Position numbers and translations under genes: made by a program. A stretch of 32,023 nt of DNA, from assembly GCA_018823285.1 (NCBI GenBank), contig JAHJIQ010000077.1:1-32023 (forward strand). The letters run 5' to 3'. The stretch is from Pseudomonadota bacterium. GTDB taxonomy: Bacteria; Desulfobacterota; Desulfobulbia; Desulfobulbales; JAGXFP01. Under the pieces are notes generated by a model. That model was not told the origin of the DNA. It made no database searches and saw only the letters and a list, made by a program, of their open reading frames with translations. Numbering within the stretch: the first letter of the stretch is position 1; each line of letters opens with the position of its first letter. Of the stretch, positions 1-8,003 are shown in pieces.

Positions 1-6
1 TGAGGT

Positions 7-79
7 GCATCGGATTTCTCCTCTCTGTCATGGTTCTGTCGGGAAACAAAACCTTAACAAAGTTGGTTAAATCCGATGC
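7..79. repeat. 11-bp inverted repeat at window edge
   Basis: GCATCGGATTT (7-17) is the perfect reverse complement of AAATCCGATGC (69-79), separated by 51 bases and followed by a T-rich stretch (80-90). It lies in the gene-free 144 bp at the window edge. It could be a long-loop terminator for a plus-strand gene outside the window, or the end of a repeat. Nothing else is recognisable in 1-144. Confidence 0.35.
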
Positions 80-144
80 TTTTTCTTTTTCATGCAATTA
101 CAGCCATTGATTGATTTTCAACTTTTTTACGAATGAACCATAAT

Positions 145-1323
145 TTATGAATCATGCTTTACCATCGCAACTTCCGAACAAATTCTGATCACTTCTTCAT
201 GATTTTTCTTGGAAGAATAGGCCTGTGCCTTCCCGGCCGCTCGAAAAGACATCTCGTCTAAAGTTTTTGAGTCCAGATATACTGACATGACCGCGCTGAG
301 TTCTTCTGCTTCCGGGGGATGCATAATCACATGGCCGTCAACTCCAGAATCAATTATTCCGGCAGCACCGTTATATTCCGTTGTTATGGCCGGGACCCCA
401 CATGCCATGGCCTCGATGGTAACCAAAGAACAAGTATCGTAATAGGTTGGCAAAACGAAAACATCGGCATTGGCAAAATAAACTTCCGGTGTTGTCGTCG
501 GTCCAGGAAATATGACTATGTCGTCCAAGTTCATTTTTTTCACACGAGCCATAATCCGGTTGCCAGGCTTACGGCCGACCACAACTACTTTAAATCTGCC
601 CTTATGCTTTCTTTGAAGAATGGCTGCCGCCGACAGCAAAACAAAAAGACCTTTCTTCCTGAGGGTATAGGAAAGAAAAAGGAAAAGGACCTCCCTCTCA
701 CCAACATCAAGCTCAGCTCTGAGCGGGCCTCGATATTTCCTCCTTACTACCGGATTAAATCTATCAAGATCTATCCCGTTGTAGACAAGATCAACTTCAG
801 AGGAAGGCACCTTAAAGGCAGTGGCAAAATCATCAATAACCATCTGGGAGATAGCTATTATCCGAGGTCTAAGCGACAGCCTAAAAGGAGAGGACTCTAT
901 CCAATTTCGCATCTTGTCCTTCATAGAAAGCAAGATAAAAAACCTTTTTAACAATCGCAGTAATGGATTTTCGATTGAAAAGCATTTTCTGGCAGTTGAA
1001 TAGCGGTGTACACCACCGTGGGTCTGATAGACGTTCATATATATTGTGTTACCAAAGCCCACAACCACATCTAAGCCTGTAGCCAGGACCATCTTTCGGT
1101 GCTTAAAAGCAAAAACGAGCATCTTTAACCAAGCAGGGAGATATTTAGGCACCACAATCCGGTGGAAGATCGCTTGTTCTGGGTAGCCATCCCATTCCTG
1201 AGCGAAAAGATGCACCTCCCAACCCTTTTTCACAAAAGACTCTGCCAGGGCCAAGGCGTACGATTCAGCCCCACCAGCGTATCTGCCAAATTTGTCTAGA
1301 GCAAAGGCTATTGAATGCACCAT
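145..1323 (-). CDS. GT4 glycosyltransferase, WaaG-like, LPS core/O-antigen
   Basis: This is a retaining GT-B glycosyltransferase that would add a sugar from a nucleotide-sugar donor to LPS at the cytoplasmic face of the inner membrane. The N-terminal Rossmann half has a glycine-rich GRYAGGAESYA acceptor loop. The C-terminal half has the GT4 signature YYDTCSLVTIEAMACG, with Asp in place of the usual first Glu of the E-x7-E pair. The middle stretch VVGFGNTIYMNVYQTHGGVH resembles WaaG-type core glucosyltransferases. The frame stays open to 1401, but I chose the ATG at 1323 because it begins MVHSIAFALDKFG, like the family N-terminus. It also starts one base after the O-antigen ligase stop. The product is 392 residues. 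It is the last gene of the minus-strand LPS locus visible here. Donor and acceptor cannot be told from sequence. Confidence 0.9.
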   Translation of the reverse strand: MVHSIAFALDKFGRYAGGAESYALALAESFVKKGWEVHLFAQEWDGYPEQAIFHRIVVPKYLPAWLKMLVFAFKHRKMVLATGLDVVVGFGNTIYMNVYQTHGGVHRYSTARKCFSIENPLLRLLKRFFILLSMKDKMRNWIESSPFRLSLRPRIIAISQMVIDDFATAFKVPSSEVDLVYNGIDLDRFNPVVRRKYRGPLRAELDVGEREVLFLFLSYTLRKKGLFVLLSAAAILQRKHKGRFKVVVVGRKPGNRIMARVKKMNLDDIVIFPGPTTTPEVYFANADVFVLPTYYDTCSLVTIEAMACGVPAITTEYNGAAGIIDSGVDGHVIMHPPEAEELSAVMSVYLDSKTLDEMSFRAAGKAQAYSSKKNHEEVIRICSEVAMVKHDS

Positions 1324-1324
1324 A

Positions 1325-2635
1325 TTAAATTCTTGAATATTCTCCGACCATATCAAAATAATCCTTTTCAAATCCATGCTGTTTCCACAATATTGAAACA
1401 AAAGATATCATCAGAGTAAGATAATACACTTGTACATGGCTGAATACCGGTTCAAAAAAACCAATTATCAAAAAGGATATTAGGGAGCTTGCGATTCCAA
1501 TGGCCCAGATTTGTCTTGCAATGTTCTCACCTCTACCAACCTCCCATAACATCCTGAAAAGACAAAAAAAGAACCACAGAAACAGGCCAAAGCCAACAAA
1601 ACCGGTTCTAACAAGAACATCAGTAAACAAATTGTGGGGGTCACTTAGTATCTCGACATGATGGTATTTTACGCCATACACTCTCTCCATCCTCTGTAAA
1701 TAGATACCAAGATCCAGACTCTTGCCAAATGTTTCCATACCGAAACCTATACCGATAAAAGGGTGATCCTTAACGACCTCCAATACAAGTAAAGCATGCG
1801 TAAGCCTCGGATCTTTAGTGAGGTCACCATTAAGAAAACGTCCCTTGAGGGGAGAAAATGATGCTATTACTGCCAGGATCACCAGCAGTATAACAATCTT
1901 CTTTTCCCGGCATAAAAAGGAAAAAAACAGACCAGATATTATCAGTGCGGCCCAGGAACTCCTTGACTGAGTCAGGATCAAAGCGGAAATCAACGGAATG
2001 TAGAGCAGCAGATACAAAAGCCGCAAGTACAATTTGTTTGTATCAACAAGATTGCAATAGATGAGGAAACAAGAAAAGATTATCGGGATGTTTATTAGAT
2101 TTTGGGTCATTCCTTCCGAATTGCCATAAAACCTTACTCCAAAATCAAAATCGGTCACAAAATAGAACTTTATAAGAGCATAGCTCACAAACGAAACGAG
2201 GGAGATTGTAATCAGCCAGGATAGCAGCCTCATTTTTTTCTCATTCCAAAAAAAAGAAACTATCAATACGGCCAATATACTGTACCGGAACAGCAATGAA
2301 TATATATCATGCCAGCTATTCGATTTATCCAGAGCAAAAAATAACCCGAAAACCGCCCATGCCGAGAAAAGAACGGTTGGAATAAATAATGGAGTTCTGA
2401 AAAAAAACATCCCTTTTCTGTTAGTCAGAAGTAACAGAATAAACAGGAGGAGAGGTATATAAAAACAAATTTCCCTTACAGTCGTCGTATGAGCAACAGG
2501 ATTGAACAGAGTCAGTACAGAAAGAAAGAAAATTATTAGATTCCCTGCATGATCCTTAATCCACGCTTGATATAAACCCATGAGCCTTCTACCCGCTAGA
2601 TAATATTCTGCGCATTCCTGATTTTCGTTGATCAC
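1325..2635 (-). CDS. O-antigen ligase (WaaL/Wzy-C family) membrane protein
   Basis: This is a polytopic membrane protein of 436 residues with about ten to twelve hydrophobic segments. It has a large periplasmic loop near residues 255-340 containing the RLTHALLVLEVVKDHPFIGIG and DPHNLFTDVLVRTGFVG stretches typical of the Wzy_C ligase domain. Members transfer undecaprenyl-PP-linked O-antigen onto lipid A-core in the periplasm; Wzy polymerases share the fold and cannot be fully excluded. The GTG at 2635 overlaps the GT9 stop by four bases (GTGA), which implies translational coupling. The ATG at 2581 (MGLYQAWIKD) is an alternative start and has AGAAGG close upstream. The sequence is AT-rich compared with dnaE in this window. 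Confidence 0.85.
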   Translation of the reverse strand: MINENQECAEYYLAGRRLMGLYQAWIKDHAGNLIIFFLSVLTLFNPVAHTTTVREICFYIPLLLFILLLLTNRKGMFFFRTPLFIPTVLFSAWAVFGLFFALDKSNSWHDIYSLLFRYSILAVLIVSFFWNEKKMRLLSWLITISLVSFVSYALIKFYFVTDFDFGVRFYGNSEGMTQNLINIPIIFSCFLIYCNLVDTNKLYLRLLYLLLYIPLISALILTQSRSSWAALIISGLFFSFLCREKKIVILLVILAVIASFSPLKGRFLNGDLTKDPRLTHALLVLEVVKDHPFIGIGFGMETFGKSLDLGIYLQRMERVYGVKYHHVEILSDPHNLFTDVLVRTGFVGFGLFLWFFFCLFRMLWEVGRGENIARQIWAIGIASSLISFLIIGFFEPVFSHVQVYYLTLMISFVSILWKQHGFEKDYFDMVGEYSRI

Positions 2636-3674
2636 GATAAGTTGGCAACCAGTTCACCCAACATCTTCGCAGCGCTGCTTCTGACTTCTTCAACCGTCAA
2701 TTCGTCAAGGCACCGGCGTGTTCCACTGTTGCCACACCCCTTCTGCCGACAGGGAACACATTCCATATCTGTTTGGAGCACCATATGTAGAGGCCCGACG
2801 GGTGCCCAGGATACAGGAGAAGACGGCCCATATATGCTGACGGTTGAAGTCCCCACCGCTGCTGCTATATGGAGCCCAAACTGTCTACCCCGAAAAACAG
2901 GTCACACTTTTTAAGCAAAGCCGCATACATGGCGATTGATGTTTTCCCCGCCAAGTTATAACAGCCGACCACCCCGCAAGAATCCACAATCCCCTGTGCC
3001 CGATCATGTTCATGCTCCGCTCCGGTCACAATTGCTATTGCCATCTTTTCGTCAATCAGCCACCGGATCAAGGAGGAAATATTCTCACTCGCCCACTCCT
3101 TGTAACCCCAAAGGGAAAAAGGCTGGACGGCAACAAGAAAACATCCGTTTTCAACCCCCTGCTCCCGCAACAGTCTTGTGATCTCTTCTGACCGGGTTTT
3201 ACTCACGGACAGTTCAGGAGTTCTGCCCACCGGTGAAATACCAAAAGATTCCAGCAGGCAGAGCAGATAGTCAACAACATGCTCATCAGGAGAATACTCA
3301 CGATGCAGAAGAGGGGCGAAAACCCGGTTCCGCCACAACTTCCCATCTTCCGCATAAAAACCAATTCGCTGTTTCGCTCCTGAAAGAAGGCCCAGCATCG
3401 CTCCCCTTGTTCCCGTTCGCAGATCAACCGCCAACTCACATCGATGACAGCGAAGATCTCTAAAAAATCCTAGCTGATAGCGCAGTTCTTCCCAGAATGT
3501 TCTAGAGCTTTTCGCAACCACTGCCAAATGGTCAAGCCATGGGCAGTCTTCAAGCAACTCCGCGGCTTTCTCTTTTACGGCAACGACAATTCTTGACTCA
3601 GGAAAATTTTCCCGCAGCGCCCGAATACAGGGAGTCGTCAATACGACATCACCAATATCACCAAGCTGGATCAA
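2632..3674 (-). pseudogene. GT9 (heptosyltransferase-like) glycosyltransferase, frameshifted
   Basis: Two reading frames together make one GT9 protein of about 345 residues. The first (2865-3674) begins with the family N-terminus LLIQLGDIGDVVLTTPCIRAL and ends in GVDSLGSI-stop. The second (2632-2856) continues with GTSTVSIYGPSSPVSWAPVG and the cysteine-rich MECVPCRQKGC tail typical of LPS heptosyltransferases. One extra G in the run at 2875-2877 would restore D-S-L-G-L-H-I-A-A-A-V-G, with the normal D-to-H spacing of the family's DSGPMH motif. So a one-base deletion is the simplest explanation. The start is also odd. The best ribosome site (GGGGA) precedes an ATG at 3697 that goes out of frame after eight codons, and one extra A near 3691 would give MANPSSILLIQLGD. 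Otherwise a TTG at 3674 must serve. Whether this is real decay or homopolymer sequencing error is open. Confidence 0.8.
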
Positions 3675-3731
3675 CAGGATACTGCTTGGATTGCCATGAA
3701 TTTTCTAATTCCCCGAGATCATGGCAACAGC

Positions 3732-4646
3732 TTATTCAGGGCAACCCTGCAAGTGCCAGAAAAAAAGGTTCAGATAAAGCTCAAGCCGGCCCCTTATTCC
3801 CCGGTGAAGGCCAAGGGTCAGAATCATCCCCGCAATATTCAGAATGACATTATTCACCAGCCGGAGCACCACCAGAAGGCTCATCAAAAGCCAGACTTTC
3901 GGGAACCATTTCCGGAAATACAGATACCGTGAGCGATAGAACATCTTCCGAGCCTTCACATTATGCCCGGCACTCTGGCCCTGTAGGTGATATATTTTCG
4001 CATCCGGCACAAAACAGGATTTCCAGCCCGCCTTGTGCATGGAAAGAGCCCAATCGGTTTCTTCCATAAACACAAAATACCGTTCATCGAGAAGCCCAAC
4101 TTCTTCCATTGCCTGTTTGCGCACCATAAGACATGCGCCGATGCAGGAATCAACAGTGATGGGTTTGGTGTATTCCCGACGTTTGCTGGGAAATCCTGCG
4201 GGGAACAACAGACGCAATATCGTCTCGTTGCAGAGGAGAGAAAGCGGGCTCGGAAAATTGGCGATTGAATTCTGCTTGCTACCATCACTATTGAGAAGCT
4301 GTCCGCAGGCCATTGCCGCATCCTCATTACCTTCCAGGAATGTGAACAGCCTGTGCACTGCCCCCTCAGTCAGGACCGTATCAGTACTCAAGAGCAAGGC
4401 GTATTTCCCCTGCATAACCCGCAACCCTTTGTTGTTACCGGCAGCGAACCCAAGGTTCCTGTCGTTTCGGATAATGCGCAATTGGGGGTATTTCTCACGA
4501 ACAACATCAACACTGTCGTCCTTTGAAGCATTGTCGACCATCAACACCTCAATGCTTAACCCCTTGACGGTGTCATACAAGGCGGCCAGACAATCAAGCA
4601 GCAGGTCCCGTGTGTTCCAGTTAACTATAATTATTGAAACATCCAT
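3732..4646 (-). CDS. GT2 glycosyltransferase, rhamnosyltransferase-like
   Basis: This is an inverting GT-A glycosyltransferase of 304 residues. It starts MDVSIIIVNWNTRDLL, then has the nucleotide-binding VDNASKDDS and NLGFAAGNNKG motifs. LLLSTDTVL stands where the metal-binding DXD normally is. C-terminal to it, FVFMEETDWALSMHKAGW is the ED/EEDW-type catalytic-base region typical of dTDP-rhamnosyl and related transferases. The last 60 residues or so are hydrophobic and likely membrane-associated. It lies between two glycosyltransferase genes in the LPS locus and precedes the GT9 gene by 35-58 bases. Its sugar is unknown; the upstream rmlA and rmlB genes make a dTDP-sugar donor plausible. Confidence 0.88.
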   Translation of the reverse strand: MDVSIIIVNWNTRDLLLDCLAALYDTVKGLSIEVLMVDNASKDDSVDVVREKYPQLRIIRNDRNLGFAAGNNKGLRVMQGKYALLLSTDTVLTEGAVHRLFTFLEGNEDAAMACGQLLNSDGSKQNSIANFPSPLSLLCNETILRLLFPAGFPSKRREYTKPITVDSCIGACLMVRKQAMEEVGLLDERYFVFMEETDWALSMHKAGWKSCFVPDAKIYHLQGQSAGHNVKARKMFYRSRYLYFRKWFPKVWLLMSLLVVLRLVNNVILNIAGMILTLGLHRGIRGRLELYLNLFFWHLQGCPE

Positions 4647-4876
4647 TCTATATCACCCGTCAGACTCCCAAAGCCCGGTTCATTGTCCATTTCATGCCAA
4701 AGACCTAAACCCGTGACGGCTTAGAAACCAATCACAGATCAACGAGTTTAAATTGGGTCGATAATTCCGGCCCAAGTCTTTTTACCAAAATCCACCCCGC
4801 CGCCCTTCAGGTAATTCGAAAACGGATTCAGGAAAGATTATTTTTAGAAAAGAATTTCCCAGTCCACTCAGATATT
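4647..4876. other. Intergenic 230 bp, nothing recognised
   Basis: I see no open frame with homology, no strong hairpin and no repeat shared with the rest of the window between the two GT2 genes. This gap and the 160 bp at 5651-5810 are longer than most spacers in the locus. Confidence 0.5.
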
Positions 4877-5650
4877 TCAGGCTACCCTCTTGGACTGTCT
4901 GTGCAGTTCACGCAGCTTGGCATATTTAAAGAACACATTCATACAATCCGAGATGGCCATAATAAACCCTTCCCCTCCATCAAGAAAACCTTTATTAAGG
5001 AAATAGTTTGCGACAAAAGCCCAGAGGGCACGACCGAAGGCTTTTGGCACAGAAGAAGACACTCCCTTCCTGAAAAGCTCCTCCGCGCCCGCTGAAGAGT
5101 ATGCATTCACCTTGTCCAGGGTCTGCCGCAGACTTCTGTTGGCAAAATGAATGAGGGGTTGAGTTAGTTCTCCTGTCTCCCCATCCACTACCAGTGCCTC
5201 ATGGACCAGTCGGGACGACATGTGTGCCCTCCCTTTTCTGAACAGGCGGACGACCCTGTCCGGCCACCAGCCGGCATGTTTCAACCATCTGCCACAGAAA
5301 TAATTTTTTCTCGGCAGGCTGTAGGCCGCACATGATTCGGAAGAACCAAGCACATCTATTATTTCATCATATGCCTCGCGACTCACCCGCTCATCCGCAT
5401 CAAGAACAAGAATCCACTCAGATGAGCAATAGTCAATGGCCGTCTGCTTCTGAATTCCAAAACCCTGCCATGGCACAGAATAAAAACATGCCCCATGTTC
5501 CACTGCAATCTCCTGAGTCCTGTCGGTACTGCCCGAGTCAACTATCACAACCTCGGAAGCAAATCCAACACTCTGCAGACAATCCGCAAGTCGCTCTTCT
5601 TCGTTAAGGGTTATAATTGCCACGGATACCGGCAGCGGTTCGACTTCCAC
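4877..5650 (-). CDS. GT2 glycosyltransferase, WaaE/KdtX-like LPS core transferase
   Basis: This GT-A family 2 protein begins LPVSVAIITLNEEERLADCL. It has VDSGSTDRTQEIA, the LDADERVS metal/donor motif and the KNYFCGRWLKHAGWWPDRVVRLF stretch (split here as KNYFCGRWLKHAG and WWPDRVVRLF). These are diagnostic of the WaaE/KdtX group, which adds a beta-linked glucose to the inner-core heptose. The C-terminal ANYFLNKGFLDGGEGF is also typical. The frame extends to a GTG at 5707, but that start has no ribosome site. The GTG at 5650 has GGAG five bases upstream and trims the protein to 257 residues, matching the family. WaaE-like function fits the neighbouring waaC, but a different acceptor is possible. 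Confidence 0.85.
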   Translation of the reverse strand: MEVEPLPVSVAIITLNEEERLADCLQSVGFASEVVIVDSGSTDRTQEIAVEHGACFYSVPWQGFGIQKQTAIDYCSSEWILVLDADERVSREAYDEIIDVLGSSESCAAYSLPRKNYFCGRWLKHAGWWPDRVVRLFRKGRAHMSSRLVHEALVVDGETGELTQPLIHFANRSLRQTLDKVNAYSSAGAEELFRKGVSSSVPKAFGRALWAFVANYFLNKGFLDGGEGFIMAISDCMNVFFKYAKLRELHRQSKRVA

Positions 5651-5810
5651 AGAATCTCCAAATAAACAAGATAGATCTTTATTTAAACTGAATCCGTGAA
5701 CAAACACACCGAAGGGCTACGGGGTGAACTTTGACAACAAGAGGCAAATCTCAATTACCAACGCAATTTCAACACATTGATCTTTGATTAGCCACAAAGC
5801 CATCACGGAT

Positions 5811-7133
5811 TCAGGTAATACTCTCCACAAATTCTTTAAGCACACGGTCAAAATATTCAAACATCTCTTCCTGATATCCGGAGTGACAGCCGACAAAAAA
5901 CACCTGCTCCAGCACCTTGTTGGCATTTGGATATTCGGCCGCATCCCCCAAGTCTTTATAAGCCGGGTGCAGGAGGATGTTGCCGGCAAAATAATTCCTA
6001 GTCTGAATCCTGTTCGCCTCCAGATATTCAACCAGTTTATCCTTTAATTCTCTGGTCTTACAAATAAGCGGCACTCCAAACCAGGAGGTTTCGCTATTCT
6101 CGTTTTCCTGAGGGGAATCAATTTCATCACCAAGGTGTTTCTTGAAGATCGCCTCAATCCTGTTTTTATGCAAACGTCTCTTCTTATGGATCTCATCAAC
6201 CTTTTCCAGCTGCTTTAAACCAATTGCACCCTGCATATCCAGGGGTTTTAAATTGTAGCCCCGATTGGTGAACAGATATTTATGATCTATCTTGCCGTCG
6301 TAGCCATCAAGCCATCGGCCAAAACGGTGCTTACAGGCCCCGGTGCTCGAAAGATTAGCCGCGCCCACACAAAAACAATCCCTGCCCCACCAGGCGAAAC
6401 TTCGGGCCAGATGTACTAGTTTCTTATCGTTGGACGAAACCATGCCGCCCTCCCCGGTGGTAATATGGTGGGCCGGATAAAACGAACCGGAAGTCACATA
6501 GGCGAACTCAGACAATTCTTTGCCGCGCCAGCGACTTCCCAGAGAGTCGCATCCGTCCAGCACCAGCAGGACATCCTTTTTTGCCGCGATCTCCTGTAGA
6601 TAATCCATATCCGGCGCATTGCCAAGAACGGGTGAAAGAAATATTGCCCGGGTCTTCTCGGATATCGCCTTTTCAACCATATTCAGATCGAAATTCAGGT
6701 CGTCGAAGGTGATATCAACAAAGACCACTTTCAGGTTGTTCTGAACAATGGGGGCGATAGTGGTGGGAAAACCGACCGGCGAAACTATTACCTCGTCACC
6801 ATCCTGCCAGTTAAAATGTTTCTTCAAGGCGGCAACCATAACCAGATTGGCAGAACTACCGGAATTGACCATAACCGAAGAAGCAAAACCGTACTTCGCA
6901 GAAAAGGCCTTTTCAAAGGCGGCTACACTTTCTCCGGAAACCAGCCACTTGCCGGTCAGGAAAGCCTCAACACCCGCCGCGATTTCCTCTTTGTCCCAGG
7001 TTGGCCCGGAGTAGTAGATCCAATCCTTTTCAGGGTCAAAACCCTTCTTGTTGGCTAAATATAAAGCCGGCGGGAGGTTCCCGCCCTGCTCGAGCTTTAT
7101 GACAAGTTCCTTTACCAGTTCATTCACTGACAT
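5811..7133 (-). CDS. rfbH: RfbH/E1-type 3-dehydrase for 3,6-dideoxyhexose synthesis (DegT family)
   Basis: This PLP-fold enzyme of 440 residues belongs to the DegT/DnrJ/EryC1 superfamily. The active-site motif reads SFYPAHHITTGEGG. The usual PLP lysine is replaced by His, as in CDP-6-deoxy-4-hexulose 3-dehydrase (E1, DdhC/RfbH), which uses PMP and a [2Fe-2S] cluster to remove the C3 hydroxyl. The cluster cysteines are visible as C-x57-C-x-C-x11-C, beginning in LDGCDSLGS and ending in RDCFCVGAANLSSTGACKHRF. The last spacing is longer than the x7 I recall for Yersinia E1. The start (ATG 7133) overlaps the SDR gene by ten bases, so the two are coupled. No E3-type reductase and no CDP-glucose genes (ddhA/ddhB) are in the window, so the nucleotide carrier is unproven. 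Confidence 0.85.
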   Translation of the reverse strand: MSVNELVKELVIKLEQGGNLPPALYLANKKGFDPEKDWIYYSGPTWDKEEIAAGVEAFLTGKWLVSGESVAAFEKAFSAKYGFASSVMVNSGSSANLVMVAALKKHFNWQDGDEVIVSPVGFPTTIAPIVQNNLKVVFVDITFDDLNFDLNMVEKAISEKTRAIFLSPVLGNAPDMDYLQEIAAKKDVLLVLDGCDSLGSRWRGKELSEFAYVTSGSFYPAHHITTGEGGMVSSNDKKLVHLARSFAWWGRDCFCVGAANLSSTGACKHRFGRWLDGYDGKIDHKYLFTNRGYNLKPLDMQGAIGLKQLEKVDEIHKKRRLHKNRIEAIFKKHLGDEIDSPQENENSETSWFGVPLICKTRELKDKLVEYLEANRIQTRNYFAGNILLHPAYKDLGDAAEYPNANKVLEQVFFVGCHSGYQEEMFEYFDRVLKEFVESIT

Positions 7134-7954
7134 AACTCTTTAATACCCTCCGCAAAAGTTATTCGCTGGTTAAAACCAAGCGCTTTCAATCTGTCGACAT
7201 TCATGTAAAAATCCTTAACCTGAACAACCCTGTGAAATTCCGGAGGCTCAATCACGTTGACCTCGGAACTGGAACCTGTGCATTCTCGGACCAGATCGAT
7301 CACATCTTTAAACAATATCTTTTCTCCTGAACCGATATTGTAAATCCGGTTCAGTTCACCTTTGGCAACCACAAGATCGATGGCATCGGCTACATCTTCA
7401 ACATGGAGATAATCGCGGTAGAAATGGCCGCCATGATAAAGATCGACAGGTTCGCCTTTCACCAGTTTATCGATAAGGAACTGCAAGGCATTCTTCTGTT
7501 TGGACACTCCGGCGTCCCCCCTTCCGTAAACATTTCCCAGCCTCAGAATCCGATAGTCCACCCCGAAAGTCTGACAATAGGAAACAAGCAGTTCTTCGGC
7601 TGCCCGCTTGGTAATTGAATAGAAACCCTTGGGGTTGCAGACGGACTCTTCGGTGGCCGGCAGCTCCGTATCACCATAGACAAACCAGGAAGAAATAAAA
7701 TTTAAGACACTCTTACCCGGCGTCAGATTTTTCAACACATCCACCAGCACCGTCAGATTGGTGTTGATGTCCTTGTGGATATCATCAAACACATGATAAT
7801 TATGGGTCGTGCTGATAAAATAGACGAGTTGATCAGACATAGGCTGCCGCTCTTCACGACCAATCAGCACCGGAGAAAAAGAAGTCCTCTCACAGAATCT
7901 GGATCCCACAAAACCGGTACCCCCGAAAACCGAAACATTTTCTTTACTCATCAT
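7124..7954 (-). CDS. NAD(P)-dependent sugar epimerase/dehydratase (SDR), abequose/paratose synthase-like
   Basis: This extended SDR of 276 residues has the N-terminal Rossmann motif GGTGFVG, a serine in NFISSWFVYGD and the catalytic YSITK (Y-x3-K). RLGNVYGRGD and FYRDYLHVEDVADAI are typical of nucleotide-sugar epimerases and reductases. Its overlap with the RfbH-type gene suggests it acts after it as the C4 ketoreductase that sets the final 3,6-dideoxyhexose (as RfbJ or RfbS do). That role is inferred from context; simple epimerase activity is the alternative. Two adjacent ATGs (7954 and 7951) are possible starts. It follows the carbamoyltransferase gene by 49 bases. Confidence 0.8.
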   Translation of the reverse strand: MMSKENVSVFGGTGFVGSRFCERTSFSPVLIGREERQPMSDQLVYFISTTHNYHVFDDIHKDINTNLTVLVDVLKNLTPGKSVLNFISSWFVYGDTELPATEESVCNPKGFYSITKRAAEELLVSYCQTFGVDYRILRLGNVYGRGDAGVSKQKNALQFLIDKLVKGEPVDLYHGGHFYRDYLHVEDVADAIDLVVAKGELNRIYNIGSGEKILFKDVIDLVRECTGSSSEVNVIEPPEFHRVVQVKDFYMNVDRLKALGFNQRITFAEGIKELCQ

Positions 7955-8003
7955 TTTTCAAATCAACCTTGTCAAATAATTGTTTGAATCCGCGATACTG
8001 TGC

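Noticed and set aside
319..951. Plus-strand frame opposite the first GT4 gene
   Set aside because: The minus-strand GT4 motifs are clear; the plus-strand translation is basic and motif-free.
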